Origin: an uncultured Campylobacter sp.
GTDB taxonomy: Bacteria > Campylobacterota > Campylobacteria > Campylobacterales > Campylobacteraceae
Direction of reading: 5' to 3'
Length of the DNA stretch: 11,267 bases
Assembly (NCBI RefSeq): GCF_937890585.1
Contig: NZ_CALACG010000025.1
Coordinates: forward strand, 1-11,267
The notes beneath the pieces are model-generated. The model was not told the DNA's origin and made no database searches. It saw only the letters and a program-made list of their open reading frames with translations. Position 1 is the stretch's first letter, and each line of letters opens with the position of its first letter. The translations under genes were made by a program, and so were the position numbers. Shown one piece after another: positions 1-10,457 of this stretch.

Positions 1-729
1 TGCTAGCACGACGCCTTTTTTAGCCTTTATAAATTTACGCTCGCCGCTTTTGTTCTCTTTGTCATCGCTAAACAAATCTTTATCAAATTTATACTCATTT
101 CGCACCGCAACGCCCACTACTGCGCCATTTTCATCAGTCACAAACTCATCAAATTTGCACCTTGTTCTAAGCTCGCAGTCTTGTAAATTTTTAAACGTCT
201 CAGCTAGAGGCTGAACGATGCCAGAGCCGCTTGTATTTTCAGTGTAGTAAGTCCTTGGCACGCTGTGTCCGCCCTCTAGAAGTAGCTTGTCTAGGTATTT
301 TGCGCCGTGTTTTACGGTGAAGTTAAAAGTATCGACCGCTCTATCAGCAAGGATGCCAAGAAGCTCCACGTGGTTTAGCCCAAGTCCAGCTTTGACGCAG
401 TCTGAGATGAAAAGCTCTTTTGAGTCTTTGACTCCGTTTTTCTTTTGAAGCTCGCTGTTTGGCACGGCAAAAATTCCGCCATTTATTACAGAGTTGCCGC
501 CAACGCGTCCCATTTTTTCTAGGATAAGCACCTTGTTGCCGCGCTCATTTGCCTTGATACCAGCTGCAAGGCCAGCAAAGCCGCTGCCAATAACCACAAC
601 GTCCCACTCCTCGTCAAATTTGACATCTTTATCCCTGAAAACTGGCATATCGCTCGCATAAACTCCGCTTGCAGCAAGAGCCGAAACAGCACCAAATTTT
701 ATAAACTCACGTCTTGAAACTTTACTCAT
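1..729 (-). CDS. Tat-exported flavocytochrome c-type fumarate reductase flavoprotein, N-terminal 243 residues (3' end outside window)
   Basis: The frame is open from an ATG at 729 to the window edge. AAGGAG lies five bases upstream. Residues 5-11 read SRREFIK, a twin-arginine motif, followed by a hydrophobic stretch and a likely cleavage after VYA (about residue 25), so the protein should be folded with its cofactor and exported to the periplasm. An FAD-binding Rossmann motif follows: VVVIGSGFAG (about 44-53), the ribose-binding Glu in LILEK (71), and GRVGGNS (74-80). The segment GGHSVPR...TENTSGSG (153-170) is typical of the FAD_binding_2 fumarate / methacrylate / urocanate reductase group. 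Unlike Shewanella FccA, there is no haem-binding CxxCH domain between signal and flavin domain, so electrons probably come from a separate cytochrome c (inference). The physiological acceptor cannot be told, because the catalytic Arg and His residues of the C-terminal half lie outside the window. It has its own promoter region and is not tightly linked to the upstream operon. Confidence 0.88.
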   Translation of the reverse strand, partial: MSKVSRREFIKFGAVSALAASGVYASDMPVFRDKDVKFDEEWDVVVIGSGFAGLAAGIKANERGNKVLILEKMGRVGGNSVINGGIFAVPNSELQKKNGVKDSKELFISDCVKAGLGLNHVELLGILADRAVDTFNFTVKHGAKYLDKLLLEGGHSVPRTYYTENTSGSGIVQPLAETFKNLQDCELRTRCKFDEFVTDENGAVVGVAVRNEYKFDKDLFSDDKENKSGERKFIKAKKGVVLA

Positions 730-760
730 AGCGTCTCCTTTTTAGTATTACGCTAAAGCC

Positions 761-779
761 TGTAAATTTTAAATTTACA
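761..779. repeat. 19-bp perfect palindrome TGTAAATTT-T-AAATTTACA in the flavoprotein leader
   Basis: Two 9-base arms surround a single central T. It lies between the inferred transcription start and the ribosome-binding site of the flavoprotein gene, so it could be an operator or a weak leader stem. It is not followed by a T-run, so I do not call it a terminator. The core AAATTT is extremely common in this genome, which lowers its significance. Confidence 0.45.
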
Positions 780-799
780 CCTTAGTTCAAACCCATTGT

Positions 800-848
800 G
801 ATTACTAAAATTATAAGATTATTTATGATAAAGATTACTTAAAATTAT
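800..848. repeat. Direct repeat GATTACT(T)AAAATTAT, two copies 33 bp apart, over the flavoprotein promoter
   Basis: Copy 1 is GATTACTAAAATTAT at 800-814 and copy 2 is GATTACTTAAAATTAT at 833-848. They differ by one extra T. The start-to-start distance of 33 bp is about three helical turns. Copy 1 covers the putative -10 box and start site, and copy 2 covers the -35 zone. They could be tandem binding sites for a regulator or a duplicated promoter element. The AT-rich background means chance cannot be excluded. Confidence 0.5.
810..815 (-). promoter_or_regulatory. Probable sigma-70 -10 box (TATAAT) for the flavoprotein gene
   Basis: The minus strand reads TATAAT exactly here, inside a very AT-rich stretch. 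Transcription would start near 803, giving a leader of about 70 bases before the ATG at 729. No good -35 hexamer is seen, which is usual for Campylobacter promoters. The start site is inferred, not seen. Confidence 0.5.
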
Positions 849-882
849 TTATTTTGTATTAAGATTGAAGGTGGTGGTGAGT

Positions 883-1430
883 TTAAATTTTACCTTTACA
901 AAAGCACTCATTTTCGTGATCATAGGTGACGCCAACACCTTGTAAAGACGAGTAGATGATGAGGGCACCTACAAATTTAATTTTCATATCTTTTGAGATA
1001 CACGGCGAGAGCTCACTGCTTGCTGGCAGGTCTTTGGCGCTTTTTATGTCGTTTATCACGCGCTTGCCATTTGTAAATTTATAGATGTAGTTATAAAACG
1101 AGCCAAACTCGGCACAAAGCTCTAAAAAAGCCTTGGCATTTTTTGGCAGAGAGTAAATTTTAAGGCGGTTTTTGATCGCTCTATCGTCGCTTAATAGGCT
1201 TTGAGCTTTGCTTCATCGTAGCTAGCGATCTTTTTTGCGTCAAAGCCGTCTAAAATTTGAGCAAGTCCAGCTCTTTTTCGTAGCACATAGTCCCAGCTAA
1301 GACCTGCTTGAAAGCCCTCTAAAATGAGCATTTCAAAGAATTTCTTATCATCTTTGACCGCCCTGCCCCACTCAAAGTCGTGATAGCTCCTGCTAAATTC
1401 GCTCTTCTCCACCCAGGTGCAGCGTTTCAC
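883..1430 (-). pseudogene. tag: DNA-3-methyladenine glycosylase I, frameshifted
   Basis: Tag removes 3-methyladenine from alkylated DNA as the first step of base-excision repair. The gene starts with GTG at 1430, three bases after the stop of the preceding hydrolase gene. The N-terminal 79 residues are clearly Tag: zinc ligands Cys4 and His17, catalytic Glu38 in EMLILEGFQAGLSW, and Trp46. The frame then ends at TAA (1191-1193). One base later the other frame continues without a stop to TAA at 883-885, with DDRAIKNRLKIYSLPKNA and the C-terminal zinc pair in DHENECFC. Reading GCCTTATTAAGC in place of GCCTATTAAGC would restore KALLSDDRA, so one T appears lost at about 1194-1196. The restored protein would be 182 residues (E. 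coli Tag has 187). It also lacks about three residues of the conserved KKRGFKFVG motif (DMK-IKFVG here), which suggests relaxed selection. A 79-residue fragment would lack half of the zinc site and should be inactive. Confidence 0.9.
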
Positions 1431-1433
1431 TTC

Positions 1434-2231
1434 CTACTTCCTAAATTTCGCCTCTATCTGCATAAAGCCCCAGGTGCTTCTAGCCTCTCTAAGCTCCTTT
1501 TTACTAAGCTCATCGATCATCATCTCTTCATTTTTACCAAGCCTATTCTTAACCTCGCCAAATGGGCTAATAAGCATCGAGTCGCCGTAAAAACTCCACT
1601 GCTCGTCCTCGCTCTTATGGCTTCCCACGCGATTTACGCGAAGCACATAGAGGTTGTTTGTAAAGGCTCTAACCTTTAAAAGCTCCTCCCAGCGCGCCTG
1701 TGAGAAAAACGTGCAAGCCGTTGGCACAAGCACGATATCGACCTTTTTAGCGCTCATATACGCCCAGCACACGTCAAAATGCGCCTCGAAGCCAAACATG
1801 ACGCCAACCTTAAATTTATCGTAGGTAAAGATAGGTAAATTTAGCTCTTCGCTTGCGTTGCTAAAAAATTTTGCCTCGTTCCAGTGCGCATATGGCATGA
1901 GAATTTGCTGGTCATATAGCTTTACTTGCGTAGGGCTAAATTTAGCTAGGCTCTTAAAAATCTCCTTGCCTTTTAAATTTATGATAGGCGCGATGATATT
2001 TAGATCGTATTTTTTTGCCATCGCAAATAGCGCCTCTTTTTTGCGCTCACTCTGCTCTTTTATTAGGCTTTTTGGCATGCTAGCAAGCTCTTTAAAGAAG
2101 CTATTTAGCACGTATTCACCAAGGACAACTAGCCTTGCGTTTTCATCCGCGCAAATTTTAAGGTAATAATCAAGTCTCGCCTCGCTTAATGGCTGCGTTG
2201 GTAGCTGAAGGGCGCAAATTTTACTCATCAT
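1434..2231 (-). CDS. Carbon-nitrogen hydrolase (nitrilase) fold protein, catalytic Cys and Lys apparently missing
   Basis: At 265 residues it matches the length and layout of nitrilase-superfamily amidases. Recognisable blocks are VVLGEYVLNSFF (Glu39 is the family's general base), YDQQILMPYAHWNEAKFF (106-123), KVGVMFGFEAHF (141-152), VDIVLVPTACT (164-173), RAFTNNLYVLRVNRVG (188-203) and SFYGDSMLISPFGEV (213-227). In active members the second block carries a catalytic Lys (yRKxH), and the third carries the nucleophile (ICWDxxFPE). Here these positions read Gln108/109 and Phe146/Gly147; the nearest cysteine, Cys155, is about eight residues too far on. It may therefore be a non-catalytic homologue, or have changed chemistry, and no substrate can be assigned. 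The reading frame is intact and overlaps xseB by 11 bases. There are tandem ATGs at 2231 and 2228. AGG sits three bases before the first and six before the second, so the second (264 aa) may be the real start. A similar gene sits beside xseB and guaB in C. jejuni (from memory). Confidence 0.82.
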   Translation of the reverse strand: MMSKICALQLPTQPLSEARLDYYLKICADENARLVVLGEYVLNSFFKELASMPKSLIKEQSERKKEALFAMAKKYDLNIIAPIINLKGKEIFKSLAKFSPTQVKLYDQQILMPYAHWNEAKFFSNASEELNLPIFTYDKFKVGVMFGFEAHFDVCWAYMSAKKVDIVLVPTACTFFSQARWEELLKVRAFTNNLYVLRVNRVGSHKSEDEQWSFYGDSMLISPFGEVKNRLGKNEEMMIDELSKKELREARSTWGFMQIEAKFRK

Positions 2232-2412
2232 CTACCTGCTTTATGCTAAGTTTTGCGTTTTCTAAAATTTCTCTCGCTTCATTTAAGAGCTTTTTGCCCT
2301 GCTCGTGCAGCTTTATGCTATTTTCTAAGCTCACGTCGTCTTTGTTTAGATCGTTTAAAATTTTATCCGCAAGGGCTAATTTCTCTTCAAAACTTTGCTC
2401 TTTTTGCTCCAT
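2221..2412 (-). CDS. xseB: Exodeoxyribonuclease VII small subunit
   Basis: This 63-residue acidic, helical protein has the family signature: SFEEKLALADKILNDL, then DVSLENSIKLHEQGKKLL, then an alanine/glutamate-rich C-terminal helix. XseB partners with XseA in exonuclease VII, which degrades single-stranded DNA to oligonucleotides in repair and recombination; xseA is not in this window. The length is typical. The start ATG at 2412 follows AAAGGATAGAAA, which also contains the metX stop codon. Its end overlaps the next gene by 11 bases, so translation is probably coupled. Confidence 0.9.
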   Translation of the reverse strand: MEQKEQSFEEKLALADKILNDLNKDDVSLENSIKLHEQGKKLLNEAREILENAKLSIKQVDDE

Positions 2413-2415
2413 TTT

Positions 2416-3521
2416 CTATCCTTTTAATATATTTTTTATATATCCATCAAATTTTTCTATCTCGACCAAAAAGGCGTCGTGACCGTAGTTGCTATCTATC
2501 TCTACAAAATTTGTCTTCGCGCCTCTGCCCATCTCGCAAAGTGCGTCATAAATTTCTCTCATGCAGCTTGGCGGAAAGAGCAGATCGCCTTTAAAAGCGA
2601 TAAGGTGTAAATTTGCTTTGATCGGCGCAAGGGCGTCTTTTAGGTTGTCATAGTGCCTCGTGCAGTCAAAGATATTCATCATCTTTACGATATATAGGTA
2701 GCTTAGTGGGTCAAACCTCTTCGGGAAGTTGTAGCCGTTATACTCCATGTAGCGATCGACCTGAAAATGTCCAAAAAGATCGTAAAGGCCGTCGGTTTCG
2801 ACGTAGTTTCGTCCAAATTTTTTATCCATGCTATCAGGGCTTAAAAAGCTGATGTGCCCTGCCATCCTGCCGTAAGCCATGCCTTTTAGCCCGTTTTTTC
2901 TTATAAATTCCACGTCATATTCGCCGTTTTTGAAATTTTCATCATTTAAAATGGCTTCGATGGCGATCTTGTTAAACGCTATCGCCCAGGGCTTCGTCTG
3001 ATAGGTGCTTGCTAGCATTATGATATCTTGGGCAAACTCTGGAAACTCGATAGCGTAGCAAAGTGCCTGCATACCGCCAAGACTACCGCCGATGACAGCC
3101 CTTGCTCTTGTGATGCCAAGCTCGCTAAATAGCCTCATCTGCGCCTTTACCACATCGCTTATGGCAAGGACAGGGAAATTTAGCCGATACTCTTTGCCGC
3201 TACTTCTATCCACGCTTAAGGGCGAGGTCGAGCCAAAGCACGAGCCTAGGATATTTACGCAGATAACGTAAAATTTATCGGTATCGACCGCCTTTTTGCT
3301 GCCTATTAGCCCGTCCCACCAGCCAGCTTTCTCATCGCCTGCGTAGGTGCCAGCAGCGTGGTGTGAGCCAGTTAGGGCGTGGCAGATCACGATAACATTG
3401 CTTTTATCAGCATTTAGCGTGCCGTATGTCTCGTAAATAAGCTTAAAATTTGATAGCATACGGCCACTCTCAAGATAGAGTGGCTCGTTAAATTTAATAG
3501 TTCTAGTTTGCAGGTCTAACA

Positions 3522-3522
<1 letters not shown>
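2416..3522 (-). CDS. metX: Homoserine O-acetyltransferase
   Basis: MetX transfers acetyl from acetyl-CoA to homoserine, giving O-acetylhomoserine for methionine synthesis by direct sulfhydrylation or transsulfuration. It is a cytoplasmic alpha/beta hydrolase-fold enzyme. At 368 residues it has the usual length. Motifs seen: the oxyanion region CHALTGSHHAAG (47-58), NILGSCFGSTSP (90-101), the nucleophile elbow GGSLGGMQAL with Ser147, the acid in KGDLLFPP (Asp313) and the base in YGHDAFL (His348). The start is GTG at 3522, sharing its G with the guaB TAG stop. I see no strong Shine-Dalgarno, so translation probably depends on reinitiation after guaB. A succinyl-transferring paralogue of the same fold cannot be fully excluded from sequence. 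I do not recall metX at this place in C. jejuni, so it may be a lineage-specific insertion into an otherwise conserved array. Confidence 0.93.
2419..2424 (-). promoter_or_regulatory. Ribosome-binding site of xseB inside the last codons of metX
   Basis: AAAGGA encodes the final Lys-Gly of MetX. It is followed at once by the TAG stop and lies six bases before the xseB ATG. It fixes the xseB start and implies that ribosomes ending metX can begin xseB. Confidence 0.75.
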
Positions 3523-6333
<2,811 letters not shown>

Positions 6334-6338
6334 TATTT

Positions 6339-6443
6339 TTATCCTTTAAATTTATTAACCAAAAATATGCCAAACAAGCTAACAACGACCACCGCAGCGA
6401 TCGTTGCGACTATGATAGTTGCGCTTACTGGCTCAATTAGCAC
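6339..6443 (-). CDS. 34-residue single-pass membrane protein, function unknown
   Basis: This short gene fills the gap between ileS and gatA. It starts with GTG at 6443, overlapping the end of ileS by 11 bases; GAAGAGG lies six bases upstream. It begins [21 protein letters not shown] and ends [11 protein letters not shown]. Residues about 6-29 are almost wholly hydrophobic, and the tail is basic (Lys31, Lys33), so I predict one transmembrane helix with the C-terminus inside. The stop codon follows AAAGGA, the ribosome-binding site of gatA, so the frame ends exactly where the next gene needs it. From memory, C. jejuni has a very small membrane protein gene at the same place, which argues that it is real. 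It could act in the membrane or serve mainly as a coupling leader for gatA. No known domain is recognised. Confidence 0.72.
   Translation of the reverse strand: MLIEPVSATIIVATIAAVVVVSLFGIFLVNKFKG
6342..6347 (-). promoter_or_regulatory. Ribosome-binding site of gatA inside the end of the 34-aa membrane protein gene
   Basis: AAAGGA encodes the terminal Lys-Gly of the small protein. It is followed directly by its TAA stop and lies eight bases before the gatA GTG. This supports both the small gene being real and the GTG start of gatA. Confidence 0.7.
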
Positions 6444-9189
6444 TTATAACCTCTTCACATCTTGGGCATAGCGCGTCTTCTTTGCTAGCGTTAAATTTCC
6501 AGCATCTTGGGCATTTGTGAAGGTTGCTTGCTATGATCTTAAATTTATCGCCCTCTAGCTCAAACTCGGCTAATGGCTCGCTATCATCATAAGGCCTAAC
6601 TGAGCTTACCATATAAAGATCAGCCACTTCGCGCTCGTCGTAGCCTGTGATGTTGTGATTTGTGGTCTCCAAGCTTAGCTCTAGAGTTGATTTTATCTTT
6701 TTATCTTTTTTAAGAACGTCCACGATCTCGTTAAATTTCTCCCTGCTGGCAAAAAGCAGCTCATCTTCAAAGCTAAGGTCAAATTTGATTGGCTCATAGA
6801 CTAGGTCAAACGCATCTTTTGCCTCGCCTTTGATGATATTTGGAGCGTAGTCCATCACCTCATCAACAGTGTAAGTAAGCGTTGGAGCGATGAGTGGCAA
6901 AAGTGCCTTTGTGATGATCGCCATCGCACTTTGAGCTGATCTTCTTCTTGGGGCGTCTTTTGCGTCGCAGTAAAGTCTATCTTTACAAACGTCAAGATAA
7001 ACGCCGCTAAGATCGGCTGATAGGAAATTTAAAAGGATGTTAAAGCCCTTTGAAAAGTCGTAGTTTTTAAAGCAAGCGCTCGCATCGTCAAAGACCTTTT
7101 TAGCGCGTGCTAGTATCCATTTATCAAGGATGTTAAACTCCGTATTTAGGCTCTCAAGGTCATTTACGTTTGCTAGTAAAAAGCGTATAGTGTTACGAAT
7201 TTTGCGGTATTGCTCGCTAATTTGTTTTAATATATCTTCGCTTATTTTTAGGTCGCTTGAATAATCACTCATACCAACCCAAAGGCGCAAAATTTCGACG
7301 CCGTGAGTCTTGGCCACGTCTTGTGGAGCGATGACATTGCCCTTACTCTTACTCATCTTCTCGCCCTTGGCATCGACGGTAAAGCCGTGAGTTAGTATGC
7401 TCTCGTAAGGTGCGTGAGAATTTATAGCTGTGCTTACTAGAAGCGAGCTTTGAAACCAGCCTCTGTGCTGGTCTGAGCCCTCTAGATACATGCTTGCAGG
7501 GTATTTGCCAGCGTCGTAGTTGTCGCTTTGTAAGACCGCGTGCCATGTCGAGCCGCTATCAAACCAAACGTCAAGGATATCCATCACTTTTTCTAAATTT
7601 TCAGCTTTGTATTTTGAGCCCTTTGGTAAAAGCTCGTCTATGCTTAGCGCCCACCACGCATCAGCGCCTTTTTCTTTAAAGATAGCCACGATGTGGTCTA
7701 AAATTTCACTATCAAATATAACTTCTTTTGTCGCTTTATCTCTGAAAAACGCGATCGGCACGCCCCAGTCACGCTGACGAGAGATGCACCAGTCTGGGCG
7801 ATTTTCTATCATCGAGCCTATTCTTTTTATGCCCACGCTTGGGTAGAATTTAACCTTTTCAAGCTCTTTTAACGCTGTTTGTCTAAGCGTTTTGCCACCT
7901 AGTTTAGCCTCGTCCATAGCTATAAACCACTGCTTTGTCGCTCTATAAATGACAGGCTTGTGCGTTCTCCAGCAAAATGGATAAGAGTGTCTAAATTTAG
8001 AGACGCTAAGTAAGCTTTTGCCAAGTAGCTCTAAAATTTTCTCATTTGCTTTAAAGATGTGCATACCGACAAACTCATCTACCACGTCACTTCTAAACAG
8101 TCCGTGATGTTTTATGCTCTCATCGTAGCAGCCACCATCATCAACTGGCATCAAAATTTCACTAAAGCCATACTTCAAACATACGTAGTAGTCGTCTTCG
8201 CCGTGACCTGGAGCTGTATGAACAAGTCCGGTGCCGCCGTCCATCATGACGTGGTCGCCTAGTAAAAATCGCGACTTTCTGCCGTTTAGCGGATTTATCG
8301 CGTGAGTGTTTTCAAGCAAGCTTGCCTTAAACTCTTTTTTGATCTCGCCCTTGCTTAGGCCGCTTTGCACTACGCTTTCAAGTAGTGGCTTTGCAAAGAT
8401 CAAATTTTCAGCCGTTAGCACGTAAATTTCATCTGGATTTAGGCTAATAGCTTGATTTGCTGGTAGCGTCCAAGGTGTGGTCGTCCAGATGACAGCGCTT
8501 GCCTCTTTTTCGCCAAGCTTTTCTAGCGCGTCGCTATCAAGCTCAAAGGCTACATAAATAGAATAGTCCTCTTTCTCTTCGTACTCGACCTCGGCTTCAG
8601 CTAGCGCCGATCTAGCTGCCCAGCTCCAATAAACAGGCTTGCTTCTCTCTACTAAAAGCCCCTTTTTAGCGATCTCACAAAGCGCTTTGTAGATGTCAGC
8701 CTCAAACTCAAATTTCATCGTCATGTATGGATTTTCAAAGTCGCCGATGATGCCAAGGCTTTTAAATTCATTTCTTTGAATGTCTATAAATTCTCTCGCG
8801 TGCTGCCTGCAAAGCTCCCTGATCTCGACCTTGCTAAACTCTTTTTTCTTATCGCCAAGCTTTACTTCGACTTGCTGCTCGATCGGCAAGCCGTGACAGT
8901 CCCAGCCTGGCACGTATCGGACGTTTTCGCCGTAAAAATAGTGTGTTTTTGTGATGATATCTTTTAAAATTTTATTTAACGCGTGGCCGATGTGTAGGTG
9001 GCCGTTTGCATACGGAGGGCCGTCGTGGATGTTGAAGTTTTTAACCGCATTTTGGCGATTTTTCTTCATCTTTTCATAAACCTTGCGGTCTTCGTACCAT
9101 GATTTTAGTCTTTGTGGTTCATTTTGTGGGAGATTTCCGCGCATCGGGAAATTTGTCTCTGGGAGTAAAAGTGTCTCTTTGTAGTCCAT
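6433..9189 (-). CDS. ileS: Isoleucyl-tRNA synthetase
   Basis: IleRS charges tRNA(Ile) and edits mischarged valine. The 918-residue protein is of the bacterial class I type. Motifs in order: [14 protein letters not shown] with the HIGH box at 66-69, the CP1 editing domain ([13 protein letters not shown] and [15 protein letters not shown]), the tryptophan-rich [23 protein letters not shown], the KMSKS loop at 611-615 ([10 protein letters not shown]), an anticodon-binding helical region, and a C-terminal zinc knuckle with Cys893, 896, 908 and 911 (CPRCW...CPRCE). This C-terminal zinc site marks the common bacterial form rather than the mupirocin-resistant eukaryote-like form. The start is ATG at 9189 with AAGG seven bases upstream. 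It is the first gene of the long minus-strand array. Confidence 0.97.
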   Translation of the reverse strand: MDYKETLLLPETNFPMRGNLPQNEPQRLKSWYEDRKVYEKMKKNRQNAVKNFNIHDGPPYANGHLHIGHALNKILKDIITKTHYFYGENVRYVPGWDCHGLPIEQQVEVKLGDKKKEFSKVEIRELCRQHAREFIDIQRNEFKSLGIIGDFENPYMTMKFEFEADIYKALCEIAKKGLLVERSKPVYWSWAARSALAEAEVEYEEKEDYSIYVAFELDSDALEKLGEKEASAVIWTTTPWTLPANQAISLNPDEIYVLTAENLIFAKPLLESVVQSGLSKGEIKKEFKASLLENTHAINPLNGRKSRFLLGDHVMMDGGTGLVHTAPGHGEDDYYVCLKYGFSEILMPVDDGGCYDESIKHHGLFRSDVVDEFVGMHIFKANEKILELLGKSLLSVSKFRHSYPFCWRTHKPVIYRATKQWFIAMDEAKLGGKTLRQTALKELEKVKFYPSVGIKRIGSMIENRPDWCISRQRDWGVPIAFFRDKATKEVIFDSEILDHIVAIFKEKGADAWWALSIDELLPKGSKYKAENLEKVMDILDVWFDSGSTWHAVLQSDNYDAGKYPASMYLEGSDQHRGWFQSSLLVSTAINSHAPYESILTHGFTVDAKGEKMSKSKGNVIAPQDVAKTHGVEILRLWVGMSDYSSDLKISEDILKQISEQYRKIRNTIRFLLANVNDLESLNTEFNILDKWILARAKKVFDDASACFKNYDFSKGFNILLNFLSADLSGVYLDVCKDRLYCDAKDAPRRRSAQSAMAIITKALLPLIAPTLTYTVDEVMDYAPNIIKGEAKDAFDLVYEPIKFDLSFEDELLFASREKFNEIVDVLKKDKKIKSTLELSLETTNHNITGYDEREVADLYMVSSVRPYDDSEPLAEFELEGDKFKIIASNLHKCPRCWKFNASKEDALCPRCEEVISAN

Positions 9190-9216
9190 TTTTTACCTTG
9201 ATTTTAAAATTTGCTA

Positions 9217-9222
9217 ATTTTA
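9217..9222 (-). promoter_or_regulatory. Possible -10 box (TAAAAT) for the ileS operon
   Basis: The minus strand reads TGTAAAAT here, which would start transcription near 9210 and give a leader of about 20 bases. No clear -35 is seen. The leader is too short for a T-box, and no riboswitch-like structure is visible. An alternative, TATACT, lies farther upstream at 9254-9259. Confidence 0.4.
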
Positions 9223-9255
9223 CACCTGTGCTGGTTAAATCACACTGAAAAATAG

Positions 9256-9261
9256 TATAAT
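9256..9261 (+). promoter_or_regulatory. Probable -10 box (TATAAT) for the cinA-like gene
   Basis: An exact TATAAT stands in AGTATAATGAG, followed by AAGGAG at 9272-9277 and the ATG at 9285. Transcription would start near 9268 with a leader of only about 17 bases. It faces the ileS promoter within a 95-base divergent region. Confidence 0.6.
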
Positions 9262-9284
9262 GAGGCAAAAAAAGGAGCTTAAAA

Positions 9285-10382
9285 ATGAGACAAAGTATCT
9301 TGATAATAGGCGAAGATCTTGAGATAAATAGAGAATTTCTAAACTACATTTTTCAAAGCTACGAGGATCATTTTGGCGAGCTTGGAGTTGTCAGTTTTGC
9401 TCCAAAAAATAGCAAAGAGCTACCTTTTATCATCGAAAATTTATCAAAAGATTACGACTTTGTAAGTATTTTTGGCTCAGATGAAAATTTTGCCATCGCC
9501 GCAAAGATCGTGGCGACGCTAACAGGGGGCTCGCTCGAGCTAAAAGATAGCACGACCCTTGCGCTTAAAGATAGCTTAGACTACTCTAAAAATAGCTTTT
9601 TAGCCAGCCTAAATAACGCTCAGATAAATCTCATAAAAGCTAATCCAAATGAAGAGCTAGGCGAGTTTCTCACCGAGTACGAGCCTGATTTTAGCTACTT
9701 TCATCTAATAGACATTGACGCTGATAGCGCTAAGATCCTTATGCTGCCACTTGCTAAAACTTACGAGGTCGATATCACCCTTGCGCAGATCCTGCCAAAT
9801 TTGATACTAGTAAGAGCAAAAAGTAATAAATTTGGCCAGATCGAGAGCTTTTTGCAAGGGGTAAAAACGCTATTTTCACAAAAATTTATCCCGCAAAAAG
9901 ATGTGATCAAATTTGTAGCAAATAGACTCATGCAAAAGGGGCTTAAAATTTCATTTGCCGAGTCTTGCACGGCTGGGCTTGCGGCGGCTAAATTTGCAAG
10001 ATATGGAGGCGTCTCGGCTAGCTTTGATGGCTCGCTAGTGACCTACGCAAATCACATAAAACACGAGTGGCTGGGCGTTGAGGATGAAATTTTAGATACT
10101 TACGGAGCTGTGAGCGAGCCTTGCGTAAAAGCGATGGTAAAAGGCACTCTAAGCACGACAAATGCGGACTTTGCGCTTGCCATTAGCGGTATCGCAGGGC
10201 CAGGTGGGGGCACAGCTAGCAAGCCAGTTGGAACAGTCTACGTCGCAGCTAGCGATAGAAATGGCAATATCGAGGTTGAGAGGCTACTTTTAAAAGGTGA
10301 GCGCAACTACGTTAGAGAGCAAAGCGTTCTGAGCGCCTATCTATGCCTACTTCGTCTAAAAAGCGAGATATTTTTCGCTTAA
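9285..10382 (+). CDS. CinA-family protein: diverged N-terminal domain plus C-terminal PncC (NMN deamidase) domain
   Basis: The 365-residue protein has a C-terminal domain (about 205-360) that clearly matches CinA-C/PncC, which deamidates nicotinamide mononucleotide to recycle NAD. Seen there: AESCTAG with Ser227 (the family usually has AESCTGG), SLVTYANHIKHEWLGV (Tyr254, Lys259), AVSEPCVKAM, and ALAISGIAGPGGGT...KPVGTVYVAA (298-322). The N-terminal 200 residues have the length and rough pattern of the COG1058 (MoCF-like, ADP-ribose pyrophosphatase) domain. However, they lack its hallmarks: the start reads IIGEDLEINREFL instead of GTELLxGxxxxxN, and the GGLGPTxDD loop seems replaced by IFGSDENFA. 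I infer that only the deamidase half is likely active. The ATG at 9285 has AAGGAG eight bases upstream. The gene is transcribed away from ileS, and the same divergent pair occurs in C. jejuni (from memory). Confidence 0.87.
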   Translation: MRQSILIIGEDLEINREFLNYIFQSYEDHFGELGVVSFAPKNSKELPFIIENLSKDYDFVSIFGSDENFAIAAKIVATLTGGSLELKDSTTLALKDSLDYSKNSFLASLNNAQINLIKANPNEELGEFLTEYEPDFSYFHLIDIDADSAKILMLPLAKTYEVDITLAQILPNLILVRAKSNKFGQIESFLQGVKTLFSQKFIPQKDVIKFVANRLMQKGLKISFAESCTAGLAAAKFARYGGVSASFDGSLVTYANHIKHEWLGVEDEILDTYGAVSEPCVKAMVKGTLSTTNADFALAISGIAGPGGGTASKPVGTVYVAASDRNGNIEVERLLLKGERNYVREQSVLSAYLCLLRLKSEIFFA

Positions 10383-10457
10383 ATTTTTTCTTTCTAAAAA
10401 TAGCACTAAATTTAACGACGAAATTCATAACAAAATATCAAGAAAAAAGCCAAATTT

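Noticed and set aside
761..779. Palindrome as a rho-independent terminator
   Set aside because: The stem is almost all A/T and there is no T-run after it on either strand in the needed place.
730..882. Small gene or RNA in the gap before the flavoprotein
   Set aside because: It is only about 150 bases of AT-rich sequence with promoter-like features, and I see no structured RNA or supported frame.
883..1430. Programmed frameshift in tag
   Set aside because: The site CCTATTAAG is not a slippery heptamer, no stimulatory structure is seen, and tag is not known to use recoding.
1380..2594. Several plus-strand open frames of 97-113 codons opposite tag, the nitrilase-fold gene, xseB and metX
   Set aside because: They lie antisense to well-supported genes, have no family motifs or ribosome-binding sites, and their composition is that of a mirrored coding frame.
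7349..8967. Short open frames on both strands within ileS
   Set aside because: ileS is intact and full length across this region; these are chance frames.
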